A DNA stretch of 64,000 bases from Mitsuaria sp. GD03876. Its GTDB lineage: Bacteria; Pseudomonadota; Gammaproteobacteria; Burkholderiales; Burkholderiaceae_C. The translations under genes were made by a program, and so were the position numbers. The notes beneath the pieces were generated by a model. The model had not been told where the DNA came from, did not search any database, and saw only the letters and a program-made list of their open reading frames with translations. Location of the stretch: assembly GCF_029840635.1 (NCBI RefSeq), contig NZ_JAOCCU010000022.1:43728-107727 (forward strand). Direction: 5' to 3'. Below are positions 8,226 to 16,404 of this stretch, one piece after another. Positions within the stretch are counted from its first letter, which is position 1. Each line of letters opens with the position of its first letter.

Positions 8226-9232
8226 CTTCAGCAAAGGCTGCGGCCACCGTGGTGGTGGTGGGCAGCGTCAACATGGACCTCGTGGCCCACGCCGCGCGCC
8301 TGCCCGCGCCGGGCGAGACCCTGATCGGCGAGGCCTTCGCCGGCACGCCCGGTGGCAAGGGCGGCAACCAGGCGGTGGCCGCGTCGCGGCTGGGCGCGGA
8401 GGTCGCGCTGATCGGCCGCATCGGCATGCGCCAGCACGGCCAGGACCTGCTGACGGCGCTCGAGGTCGAACGCGTGCACACCGGCGCGATCCGCCGCGAC
8501 GAGGCCACCTGGCCCGGCGTGGCCGTGATCATGGTCGCCCGCGAGGGCGGCGAGAACGCGATCGTCGTCGTGCCCGGCAGCAATGCCGACCTGGACGATG
8601 CCGACATCGAGCGGGGCGGGGCGCTGCTGCGCCAGGCCAAGGTCGTCGTCGGCCAGCTGGAGGTGCCGCTGCCGGCGATCCAGCGCGCCTTCGAGATCGC
8701 CCGCGAGGCCGGCGTCACCACGGTGCTCAACGCCGCGCCGGCGCAGGCGCTGCCCGCGGCGCTGCTGGCGCTGAGCGACTGGCTGGTCGTCAACGAGACC
8801 GAGGCGCTGCAGCTCGCCCGCGCCGTGACGCTGCCCGGCGACGCCGACGGGTTGACGATCGCCCGCGCCACCGCCGCGCACCTGCGCACGCTGGGGCCGC
8901 GCCATGTGCTGGTGACGCTCGGCGGCGCCGGCGCCTGGCTGCTGTGCGACGAACACCCCGAGGGGCTGCACCTGAATGCGTCGCGCGTGGACGCGGTCGA
9001 CACCGTGGGCGCCGGCGACACGCTGGTCGGCGGCCTCGCCGTCGGCCTGGCCGAGGGCCTGGTGCCGGCGCGCGCCGCCGCGCTGGGGCAATCGGCCGCG
9101 GCGCTGGCGGTCAGCCGCTCCGGCGTGCAGCAGGCCATGCCGCACCGCTCGGAGCTGCCGCCGCTGCCGGAATTGCCGGAGTTGTCCGCGCGGGCCGCGA
9201 ACGCGGCACACTCCGCCGTCGGCAACCCCTGA
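8222..9232 (+). CDS. rbsK: ribokinase
   Basis: PfkB-family sugar kinase of 336 residues; phosphorylates ribose to ribose-5-phosphate in the cytoplasm. Visible signatures are VVVGSVNMDLVAH at the N-terminus, the sugar-binding GGKGGNQAVAASRLGA, and the anion-hole/catalytic motif DTVGAGDTLVGGLAVG with the base Asp266. The start overlaps the lacI stop by 4 bases. With the nucleoside hydrolase just downstream it would use the ribose released from nucleosides. Confidence 0.93.
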   Translation: MTSAKAAATVVVVGSVNMDLVAHAARLPAPGETLIGEAFAGTPGGKGGNQAVAASRLGAEVALIGRIGMRQHGQDLLTALEVERVHTGAIRRDEATWPGVAVIMVAREGGENAIVVVPGSNADLDDADIERGGALLRQAKVVVGQLEVPLPAIQRAFEIAREAGVTTVLNAAPAQALPAALLALSDWLVVNETEALQLARAVTLPGDADGLTIARATAAHLRTLGPRHVLVTLGGAGAWLLCDEHPEGLHLNASRVDAVDTVGAGDTLVGGLAVGLAEGLVPARAAALGQSAAALAVSRSGVQQAMPHRSELPPLPELPELSARAANAAHSAVGNP

Positions 9233-9251
9233 CCCTGGAGCGCAGTACCCC

Positions 9252-10232
9252 ATGGACAGCACCCTGACGGCCCCGGGCCGCATTCCCGTCCTCTTCGACA
9301 CCGATCCCGGCATCGACGACGCGCTGGCGCTCGCGCTGCTGGCCTGCCACCCGCGCTTCGAGCTGGTGGCGATCACGACCGCCTTCGGCAACGGCCCGGT
9401 GGCGACCACCACCCGCAACGCGCGCGGCCTGGCCGCGCTCTTCGGCCGGGACGTGCCGGTGGCGGCCGGCGCCGAGGGGCCGTTGCTGGACAAGCGCCGC
9501 CGCAAGGACGCCGCGCACGTGCATGGCGACGACGGCCTCGGCGGCGTCGCCGATCGCCTGCCGGCGCCGACGCGGCCGCTCGATCCGCGGCCCGCGCATC
9601 AAGCGATCTGCGACCTGGTCAACGAGCGTCCCGGCGAGATCACGCTGGTGGCCGTCGGCCCGTTCACGAACCTGGCGCTGGCGCTCGAGCACGACCCGTC
9701 GATCGCGGCCAAGGTCCGGCAGATCGTCGTGATGGGCGGCGCCTTCGGGTTGCGCGGGCACGGCGGCAACGTCTCGCCGGTGGCCGAGGCCAACATCATG
9801 GCCGACCCCGAGGCCGCCGACCGGGTCTTCACCGCCGACTGGCCGGTGACCGTCGTCGGCCTGGACGTGACGCAGGAAGCGATCATGCGCGAGGCGGAGC
9901 TCGCGAAGCTGCGCGGCCGCGGCGACGGCGCCGGCGACCTGCTGTGGCAGGCGACGCGCCATTACCAGCAGTTCTACGACGCCCGCGACGGCATCGGCGG
10001 CATCTACGCGCACGACGCGAGCGCCGCCGCGGTGCTGCTGGTGCCCGAGGCCTTCACGCTGCGCGCCGGTCCGGTGCGCGTCGTGCTCGAGGGCATCGCC
10101 ACCGGCCAGACGATCCAGGACTGGCGCGGCGAGCACGGCGCGGACACGCCGTGGAGCCGCTTCCGCGCGCAGCAGGTCTGCGTCGAGGTCGACGCGGCGC
10201 GCGTGCTGGCGCTGTTCGACGAGATCTTTTGA
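9252..10232 (+). CDS. nucleoside hydrolase
   Basis: Inosine/uridine-preferring nucleoside hydrolase family (326 residues), which splits the N-glycosidic bond of ribonucleosides to give base and ribose. The family's calcium-binding aspartate cluster is clear at the N-terminus, FDTDPGIDD (Asp16, 18, 22, 23), followed by ITTAFGN, the VAVGPFTNLALAL segment and VMGGAF...GNVSPVAEANIMADPEAA. Substrate preference cannot be read from sequence. It starts 19 bases after rbsK. Confidence 0.93.
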   Translation: MDSTLTAPGRIPVLFDTDPGIDDALALALLACHPRFELVAITTAFGNGPVATTTRNARGLAALFGRDVPVAAGAEGPLLDKRRRKDAAHVHGDDGLGGVADRLPAPTRPLDPRPAHQAICDLVNERPGEITLVAVGPFTNLALALEHDPSIAAKVRQIVVMGGAFGLRGHGGNVSPVAEANIMADPEAADRVFTADWPVTVVGLDVTQEAIMREAELAKLRGRGDGAGDLLWQATRHYQQFYDARDGIGGIYAHDASAAAVLLVPEAFTLRAGPVRVVLEGIATGQTIQDWRGEHGADTPWSRFRAQQVCVEVDAARVLALFDEIF

Positions 10233-10250
10233 GGATGTGAGGAGAACCCC

Positions 10251-11573
10251 ATGACGACCCAAGCCGTGAAGCTGCTGTTGCCCCGCTGGCTGATCACCAT
10301 GACCCCGGACAGCCCGGTGCTGGAACAGCACGCGCTGGCCATCGAGGGCGAGCGCATCGCCGCCGTGCTGCCGCGCGAGGAAGCCCTCAAGCGCTATGCC
10401 GACGCCGAGCGCGTCGAGCTGCCGCACCACGTGCTGATCCCCGGCCTGATCAACGCGCACACGCACTCGGCGATGTCGCTGCTGCGCGGCGTCGCGGACG
10501 ACCTGGCGCTGATGGACTGGCTCAACAACCACATCTGGCCGCTGGAGCGCCAGTGGGTCAGCGAGGACTGGACCTACCAGGGCTCGCTGCTGTCGGCGGC
10601 CGAGGCGATCCGCGGCGGCGTGACCTACCTCAACGACATGTACTTCTTCCCCACCGCGATGGCCCGCGCGGCGGTGGACAGCGGCATCCGCGCCGGCGTG
10701 TCGATCAACGTGATCGACTTCCCCACCGGGTACGCCGCCAACGCGCAGGACTACATCGACAAGGGCCTGGCCGCCTACGAGCAGTTCAAGGGCGAGCAGC
10801 TGCTGGACTGGACCAGCGCGCCGCACGCGCCGTACACGGTCTCCGACGAGACCTTCATCCAGCTGCGCCAGCTGTCCGAGAAGTACGACCTGCAGGTCCA
10901 CTGCCACATCCACGAGACGCAGGACGAGATCGACGGCAGCCTCAAGCAGTACGGCGTTCGTCCGCTGGCCCGCCTGCACAAGCTGGGCCTGCTGAACGCC
11001 AAGATGATCGCCGTCCACATGGTCCACCTCGACCAGGACGAGATCGACCTGGTCGCCCGGCAGGGCGTGCACCTGGTCCACAACCCGAGCTCCAACCTGA
11101 AGCTGGCCTCGGGCGTCGCGCCGGTGAAGGCGCTGGAGGCCGCGGGCGTCAACACGGTGCTGGGCACCGACGGCGCCGCGTCCAACAACCGCCAGGACAT
11201 GTTCAGCGAGATCCGCGCCGCCGCGCTGCTGGCCAAGGGCGTGACGGGCGACCCGCTGACCGTCTCGGCGCGCACCGCGCTGGAGATGGCCACCGTGCGC
11301 GCGGCCAAGGCAATGGGCCGCGCCAACGACCTGGGCACGCTGGAGGCCGGCAAGCTGGCCGACGTCGTGGCCGTGGCGCTGGACTCGATCGAGTGCCAGC
11401 CCGTGTATCACGCCGACGCGCAACTCGTTTATGTCGCCGGGCGTGAACATGTCACGGATGTCTGGGTGGGCGGGCGGCAGCTGCTGTCGAATCGCAACGT
11501 TCTGACTTTCGACACCCAGGCTTTGCTGGGCCGCGTCCAGGACATCGTCGCTAAGATGCGCGCGGGGCGCTGA
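10251..11573 (+). CDS. mtaD: TRZ/ATZ-family amidohydrolase, probably 5-methylthioadenosine/S-adenosylhomocysteine deaminase
   Basis: Metal-dependent deaminase of 440 residues. The HxH metal site is INAHTHSAMSLLRG (His70, His72), later metal and substrate ligands lie in VHCHIHETQDEI and KMIAVHMVHLD, and the catalytic aspartate in LGTDGAASNNRQDMF. The pattern is that of the MtaD/SsnA-like group that deaminates methylthioadenosine or related adenosine compounds; exact substrate is inferred. It follows the nucleoside hydrolase by 18 bases, consistent with a purine nucleoside salvage operon. Confidence 0.85.
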   Translation: MTTQAVKLLLPRWLITMTPDSPVLEQHALAIEGERIAAVLPREEALKRYADAERVELPHHVLIPGLINAHTHSAMSLLRGVADDLALMDWLNNHIWPLERQWVSEDWTYQGSLLSAAEAIRGGVTYLNDMYFFPTAMARAAVDSGIRAGVSINVIDFPTGYAANAQDYIDKGLAAYEQFKGEQLLDWTSAPHAPYTVSDETFIQLRQLSEKYDLQVHCHIHETQDEIDGSLKQYGVRPLARLHKLGLLNAKMIAVHMVHLDQDEIDLVARQGVHLVHNPSSNLKLASGVAPVKALEAAGVNTVLGTDGAASNNRQDMFSEIRAAALLAKGVTGDPLTVSARTALEMATVRAAKAMGRANDLGTLEAGKLADVVAVALDSIECQPVYHADAQLVYVAGREHVTDVWVGGRQLLSNRNVLTFDTQALLGRVQDIVAKMRAGR

Positions 11574-11605
11574 TCCCCCCTGAACGCGGGGGAGGGCGCC
11601 GAGGG

Positions 11606-11635
11606 GCCGGCGCCACTCCCGATCGGGGCGCCGGC
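11606..11635 (+). other. strong GC hairpin before the binding-protein gene
   Basis: GCCGGCGCC (11606-11614) and GGCGCCGGC (11627-11635) form a perfect 9-bp stem with a 12-base loop in the gap after the deaminase gene. No T run follows, so it is not a standard terminator; it may be an attenuating or mRNA-stabilising hairpin in the leader of the next gene. Confidence 0.45.
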
Positions 11636-11686
11636 GTGCAGGAGACACAGCCGGCGCGCCACACCGCGCCGGTGGGACAGACCACC

Positions 11687-12835
11687 ATGAGCAAGCCTTC
11701 CCGCCGCCGGCCCCTGAGCCGGTTCGCCGCTTCCGTCGCCACCGCGGCGCTGGCCCTGGGCCTGAGCGCCGCCGCCCGCGCGGACATCCTGATCGGCCAG
11801 ACGGCCGGCTTCACCGGCCAGGTCGCCGCCAGCGTCAAGGAGCTGACGCTGGGCGCCCGGCTCTACATCGACCACGTCAATGCCGCCGGCGGCGTCAACG
11901 GCCAGAAGATCGACCTGCAGTCGCTGGACGACGGCTTCGATCCGAAGCGCGCCGCGGCCAATGCGCAGACGCTGATCGACAAGGGCGCCGTGGCGCTCTT
12001 CCTGACCCGCGGCACGCCGCACACGCAGGCCGTGATCCCGCTGCTGGAGAAGGCGCAGGTGCCGCTGGTGGCGCCGTCCACCGGCGCGATGCTGCTGCAC
12101 AAGCCGGTGCCGGCCTACGTCTTCAACGTGCGCTCGACCTACCAGCGCGAGGCCGAGCGCGCCGTGCAGCTGCTGCTCGAGATGGGCAACACGCGGATCG
12201 CGCTGGTGCAGGTCAACGACACCTTCGGCGCCGACGGCGTCGCTGGCGCGATGGCCGGGTTCGAGCACCGCAAGGCCAAGCCGATCGCGCACTTCACCTA
12301 CGACCGCGAGAAGCCGGACATCCCCGGCATGGTCAAGCAGCTGGTCGCGGCAGATCCGCAGGTCGTGCTGCTGGTGGCCTCGCAGCAGATCACCGCCGAC
12401 ACGATCAACGCGCTGCGCGCCGCCGGCTCGCGCATCCTGGGCGCGACGCTGTCCAACAACGCCTCCAACGGTTTCGTCCAGCTGCTGGGCCAGAACGCCG
12501 CCGGGGTCATCGTCTCGCAGGTCTTCCCGAGCGAGCGCAGCACCAACCTGCCGATGGTGCGCGAGCTGACCGACCTGGTGAAGGCCAAGCCGGCCGAGAG
12601 CGGCGGCCTGGTGACGCCGGCCATGATGGAAGGTTTCGCCAGCGCCAAGGTGCTGGTCGAGGGCCTGAAGCGCGCCGGCAAGGACCAGACGCGCGCCAGC
12701 CTGCTGCGGGCGCTGAACAACATGACGCGTTACGACCTGGGCGGCATGGAGCTGAACTTCAGCCCCACCGATCACACCGGCACCAACTACGCCGACATCG
12801 CGATCATCGACCCCCGGGGGCGTTTCCTGCGCTGA
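11687..12835 (+). CDS. solitary periplasmic ligand-binding protein (Peripla_BP_6 / LivJ-like)
   Basis: Secreted binding protein of 382 residues. The Sec signal peptide ends near AARA|DILIGQ; the mature part has the branched-chain-amino-acid-binding fold pattern (LTLGARLYIDHVNAAGGVNGQ; VPLVAPSTGAMLL). ATG 11687 places the signal peptide correctly; the upstream in-frame ATG 11636 would add 17 residues before it. No ABC permease or ATPase gene is near, so this is an orphan binding protein, possibly a sensor or shared-transporter partner. It resembles the two binding proteins at 53962-56219, including a C-terminal S-P-T-D-H-x-G-T ... P-x-G-x-F signature. Confidence 0.85.
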   Translation: MSKPSRRRPLSRFAASVATAALALGLSAAARADILIGQTAGFTGQVAASVKELTLGARLYIDHVNAAGGVNGQKIDLQSLDDGFDPKRAAANAQTLIDKGAVALFLTRGTPHTQAVIPLLEKAQVPLVAPSTGAMLLHKPVPAYVFNVRSTYQREAERAVQLLLEMGNTRIALVQVNDTFGADGVAGAMAGFEHRKAKPIAHFTYDREKPDIPGMVKQLVAADPQVVLLVASQQITADTINALRAAGSRILGATLSNNASNGFVQLLGQNAAGVIVSQVFPSERSTNLPMVRELTDLVKAKPAESGGLVTPAMMEGFASAKVLVEGLKRAGKDQTRASLLRALNNMTRYDLGGMELNFSPTDHTGTNYADIAIIDPRGRFLR

Positions 12836-12860
12836 GCGCGCCACCGCTCCCTCCCCACGA

Positions 12861-12891
12861 CGGGCGCCTTCGGGCGCCCGTTTTGTTTTCC
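12861..12891 (+). terminator. Rho-independent terminator
   Basis: CGGGCGCC (12861-12868), loop TTCG, GGCGCCCG (12873-12880), followed by TTTTGTTTT. It ends the transcript of the binding-protein gene. Confidence 0.9.
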
Positions 12892-13124
12892 CTGACGGCC
12901 GCCCCGGTCGAACGGCTCGTCGCCGGCGCGATTTCAGCGACTGAGTTCATGCGGCAGTTGTCGTGGTGGCTGATCACGAAATGGTCAATGGCCCTTTGGC
13001 GATAAATAAATGGCCAGAAAGAGCTTTGGCATTTCATTACTCGAACCATAAGTTCGAAAAATACGCCATTCATCAAAAGAATTTATTGCTGATAGCAATT
13101 CGAAGTCGATCGATACAGGTTTGA
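12892..13124. other. AT-richer intergenic stretch with an inverted repeat
   Basis: This gap is clearly richer in A and T than the flanks. It holds the inverted repeat TCGAAC-CATAA-GTTCGA at 13041-13057, a possible operator for the small gene that follows. No convincing gene was seen in it on either strand; the minus-strand frame across 12804-13076 overlaps the terminator and has no recognisable features. Confidence 0.4.
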
Positions 13125-13466
13125 GTGATTAGCAAGCTGATCGCAGTCGATGACACTGCCACCGGAGTTTGCGGATGGATTTGTGCGATGAAAAACATGT
13201 ACGCGATCTCGATCGGCCTGACCGTCGCGGGTACCGGATGTCTCCTGATCGAGCGGATCGATTCAGCCGGTCTCGGTTATCCCTCATTTGAACTAACTGG
13301 GATGGGTTGTCTTTTGGCGATCGGCGGCCTGATGCTGCTGGTGGTCTGTCTGGTCGCCAGTGCGGATGATTACCTCAAACGCCAATGGCGGCGGGGTTTG
13401 CGATGTATCTCCGGGCTGCGGCGGCGATGGCGCCGATCCTCCTCGACGACCACTGAATCCTGTTAG
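13125..13466 (+). CDS. small membrane protein of unknown function
   Basis: Not recognised. The frame opens with GTG 13125 (AGG upstream) and encodes 113 residues; ATG 13188 is an alternative start giving 92. Two hydrophobic segments are visible, MYAISIGLTVAGTGCLLI and MGCLLAIGGLMLLVVCLVAS, followed by a strongly basic tail (LKRQWRRGLRCISGLRRRWR), which suggests an inner-membrane protein with a cytoplasmic C-terminus. Lower GC than its neighbours hints at foreign or fast-evolving origin. It precedes the two-component pair, but the functional link is unknown. Confidence 0.5.
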   Translation: MISKLIAVDDTATGVCGWICAMKNMYAISIGLTVAGTGCLLIERIDSAGLGYPSFELTGMGCLLAIGGLMLLVVCLVASADDYLKRQWRRGLRCISGLRRRWRRSSSTTTESC

Positions 13467-13572
13467 GCCGTGTTTTTTGCTTTACTTGCTTCGGTGATTG
13501 CTCCTTTTCCATCGCTCGCGAAACTGTGCCCGCCTCCGGGCATGGGAAAAACGAGTGAGAAGGAGCTAACGA

Positions 13573-14241
13573 ATGAGTATTGCCGTCGTGATCATCGAGG
13601 ACGATCCGGCCGTCATGAAAAGGCTGGTTGACGTGATTTCGAACAGCAGTTTTTGCGAGGTGGTCGGGGTGGCCAAGAATCGCGGCGAGGCGGTCGCGGC
13701 CATCCTCGCCAATCGGGCCGACCTGTATGTGGTCGACCTGGGGTTGCCCGACGTCGATGGCGTCGAACTGATCCGGTTGATCAAGGACAAGTGCCCCGAA
13801 TCGCGCAGCGTCGTCGTCAGCACCTTTGGCGACAGCAAGCATGTGATGCGCAGCCTGCGGGCCGGGGCCAGCGGTTATCTGCTCAAGGAGGAGATCCAGC
13901 CGTCCATGGTCGACAAGCTCGTGAGCGCGCATAACGGCCAGGCGCCGCTCAGCCCGTCGGTGGCGCAACTGGTGGTGGACCGGATCACGATGCTCGAGAA
14001 CAACGAGCGCCCGCAGGTCGACCGCCAGAAAGTGCTGCGCGAACTCGGCATGGGCGAGCGGGAGTGGGAGGTCCTGCGCCACCTCGTCGAGGGCCTGCCG
14101 ATCGTCGAGATCGGCCGCCGATTGAGCATTTCCCATCACACCGTCAACCAGCACCTGCGCAGCGTCTATCGCAAGCTGGGGGTGAAGTCGCGCGCGATGG
14201 CGGCCAACGCCGCGCGCCTGCATGGGTTGATCGATGAGTAG
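13573..14241 (+). CDS. NarL/FixJ-family response regulator
   Basis: Response regulator of 222 residues. The REC domain has the acidic pair near Glu9-Asp11 and the phosphoacceptor Asp55 in YVVDLGLPDVDGVE. The C-terminal LuxR-type HTH is intact (MGEREWEVLRHLVEGLPIVE, IGRRLSISHHTVNQHLRSVY). An AAGGAG lies 8 bases before the ATG. Its end overlaps the sensor kinase gene by 8 bases, so the two form a cognate pair. Targets are unknown; the small membrane protein upstream and the EAL-like gene downstream are candidates. Confidence 0.93.
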   Translation: MSIAVVIIEDDPAVMKRLVDVISNSSFCEVVGVAKNRGEAVAAILANRADLYVVDLGLPDVDGVELIRLIKDKCPESRSVVVSTFGDSKHVMRSLRAGASGYLLKEEIQPSMVDKLVSAHNGQAPLSPSVAQLVVDRITMLENNERPQVDRQKVLRELGMGEREWEVLRHLVEGLPIVEIGRRLSISHHTVNQHLRSVYRKLGVKSRAMAANAARLHGLIDE

Positions 14242-16324
14242 TCGGCCCCGGCGGTCGCTGAAGGGGGTGCTGTTCTGGCTGACCTTCCTCATCCTGGCCC
14301 TGCTGATCGTGGCCACGAGTTGCCTGGCGACCCGGGTCCATCGCATCGAGGCGGCCCAGGACCTCGAGATCGTCGCCGCACCGCCCGATTCGCGCGACGC
14401 CGGCCCGGAGTCGCCGCGCCTGCGTGGCCTGTCCCTGGTCGACGAGCGCCACATCGGGCTTCCCTACGCCCATGACCTCAGCCAGGTCGTGGGCCTGAAG
14501 CGGGCCAGATTCCGCATCGACCTGGATCGCTACCTGGCGCGCCCGGCGCCTTGCTGCGACGAGTGGTCGCCGGAGGACTCCCCGGGCGAATCGCGCATTC
14601 CCGGCGCCAGCCTGCTGGTCAGCCAGGCGCTGGACGGCATGGACATCTACCTCAACGGCGTCTGGATCGCGGGACTGCCGAAGTCGGATGCGAAGAGCCG
14701 CTACAAGTGGTACCGGCCGCTCCAGGCGCCCCTGGCGCGTCGCCTGGTCAAGCCCGAAGGCAACCAGCTGACGGTGGAGCTCACGACCTGGGACGCGCGG
14801 GTCCACCTGGCGCCGATCTACATCGGCGATCTCGGCACCATCTCGTACATCTACGAGCTGACCGCGTTCATCGGCTCGTCGCTCGCCAACGCCTCCAATG
14901 TCTTCTGCCTGCTGGCTGGCATGTTCATGCTGGGCGCCTGGCTCGCGAGCAAGAAGGACGGCGCGGTGTTCCTGCATGCCGGCGCCACGACCGTGCTGTG
15001 GTCGGTGCTGTTCACGCTGGTCCTGCTGCCCTACAAGCCGGCGGCGCTCGTGCCGCTGTGGGTCTGGGTGCAGTACGCCTGCATGGGAGGCGTGGTCGCG
15101 GTGCTGACCCTGTTCCTCTTCGCCTTCGTCGGCGAGCCGCTCGGCCGGGGCGGCCGGATCGCGCTGTTCGGCGCGGCGGCGTTCGCGGCCATCGCCTATC
15201 CGCTGCTGGGCCTGCGCGGGCGGGAATGGCTCGATGCCTACTGGCTGCCGGCGCTGCTGGTCTTCCACCTCTACGCGTGCTCGCGCGTGGCGCTGCATGT
15301 CGCGCGCACGCGTTCGCGCACGGCGATGTCGTTGCTGTTCCAGTCGGTGCTGGCCCAGGTGTTCGCGCTGCGCGACCACAACGCGATCCTGCAACTGGTC
15401 CAGTTCCCGATGCCCGACGCCGGCTGGTCGCTCGCGCACCTGCTGGTGACGCCGATCTTCCTGAGCCACCTGAGCGTGCCGCTGCTGCTGTTCGTCGTCG
15501 CGCAGATCCTGCTGACGACCTTCCAGGCGAACGTGAAGCGCATCCGCGACCACAACCGCATCCTCACCGACACGCTGCAGCAGCGCGAGCGCGAACTGCT
15601 GGTCAGCTACAACCGCCAGCGGGAGATGGAGAACGAGGCCGCGGCCCAGGGCGAGCGCGACCGCATCTACCGCGACCTGCACGACGGCATCGGCTCCAAG
15701 CTGGTGACGACGCTGTTCAGCGTGCGCGACCGCGAGATCGACCACGACCGGCTCGAGGGGCGCCTGATGGACGCGCTGACCGACCTGCGCGAGATCATCT
15801 CGGTGACCGACGTCCGGGAGCACCGGACGATCCACGACGTCCTCTTCACCTACTGCAGCAGTCTCGACGAGTCCCTCACCCGGGGGGACTTCCAGATCGA
15901 GTACGACATTCTCGAAGGGTCCGAAATCGTGCTGTTGGACGATCTCTCCAAGCAGGTGATGCGCATCGTCGAGGAATCGGTCGCCAACACCATCAAGTAC
16001 GCCAACGCGAGCCGCCTGTCGATCCGCATGGCGGTGTTCCACGGGGAGCGGCTGGAGGTGCTGATCGAGGACAACGGCCGGTCCGGCGGCGGCGCCTGCG
16101 ACGCGCCGGCGGGCGGCGGATCGCCGCTGTCCGGCGGCACCGGCCTGGAGGGCCTGCGGCGCCGCGCCGAGCGCATCGGCGCCCACTTCCGTTTCGAACG
16201 CACCGCGCAAGGGGCGCGGACCGTGCTGGTGCTGCCGCTGTCGCCAGCGGACGTCGAACACCCAGCAAACGAGTCGGCGCCCGACTGGTCCCAGTCGGAA
16301 GCGCCCGCAAGAGCACTGAGCTGA
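14234..16324 (+). CDS. 7TM-type sensor histidine kinase partner of the NarL regulator
   Basis: Membrane sensor kinase of 696 residues. After an N-terminal helix (GVLFWLTFLILALLIVATSC) comes an extracytoplasmic domain with a jelly-roll-like LDGMDIYLNGVWIAG stretch, then about seven hydrophobic helices (7TMR-DISM-like), a coiled coil, a HisKA_3 dimerisation helix with the phospho-His (YRDLHDGIGSKL, His483) and a HATPase domain (IVEESVANTIKYANAS; LIEDNGRSGG; GTGLEGLRRRAERIG). This is the NarX/DesK type of kinase, which pairs with NarL-type regulators such as the overlapping upstream gene. The signal is unknown. Confidence 0.9.
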   Translation: MSSRPRRSLKGVLFWLTFLILALLIVATSCLATRVHRIEAAQDLEIVAAPPDSRDAGPESPRLRGLSLVDERHIGLPYAHDLSQVVGLKRARFRIDLDRYLARPAPCCDEWSPEDSPGESRIPGASLLVSQALDGMDIYLNGVWIAGLPKSDAKSRYKWYRPLQAPLARRLVKPEGNQLTVELTTWDARVHLAPIYIGDLGTISYIYELTAFIGSSLANASNVFCLLAGMFMLGAWLASKKDGAVFLHAGATTVLWSVLFTLVLLPYKPAALVPLWVWVQYACMGGVVAVLTLFLFAFVGEPLGRGGRIALFGAAAFAAIAYPLLGLRGREWLDAYWLPALLVFHLYACSRVALHVARTRSRTAMSLLFQSVLAQVFALRDHNAILQLVQFPMPDAGWSLAHLLVTPIFLSHLSVPLLLFVVAQILLTTFQANVKRIRDHNRILTDTLQQRERELLVSYNRQREMENEAAAQGERDRIYRDLHDGIGSKLVTTLFSVRDREIDHDRLEGRLMDALTDLREIISVTDVREHRTIHDVLFTYCSSLDESLTRGDFQIEYDILEGSEIVLLDDLSKQVMRIVEESVANTIKYANASRLSIRMAVFHGERLEVLIEDNGRSGGGACDAPAGGGSPLSGGTGLEGLRRRAERIGAHFRFERTAQGARTVLVLPLSPADVEHPANESAPDWSQSEAPARALS

Positions 16325-16404
16325 GTCATCGAACATCGGACGGTTCCTGGAAATACTGACGTCCCACCCCGACACCCGGGTCAGTCGACGTTCTCCAGGC
16401 CGCC

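Noticed and set aside
12804..13076. Possible 90-residue minus-strand gene in the AT-richer gap
   Set aside because: It runs through the terminator hairpin and the end of the binding-protein gene, has no ribosome site and no recognisable pattern.
16325..16404. Regulatory RNA in the gap after the 7TM kinase
   Set aside because: Only 80 bases, no stable hairpin or promoter pattern seen.
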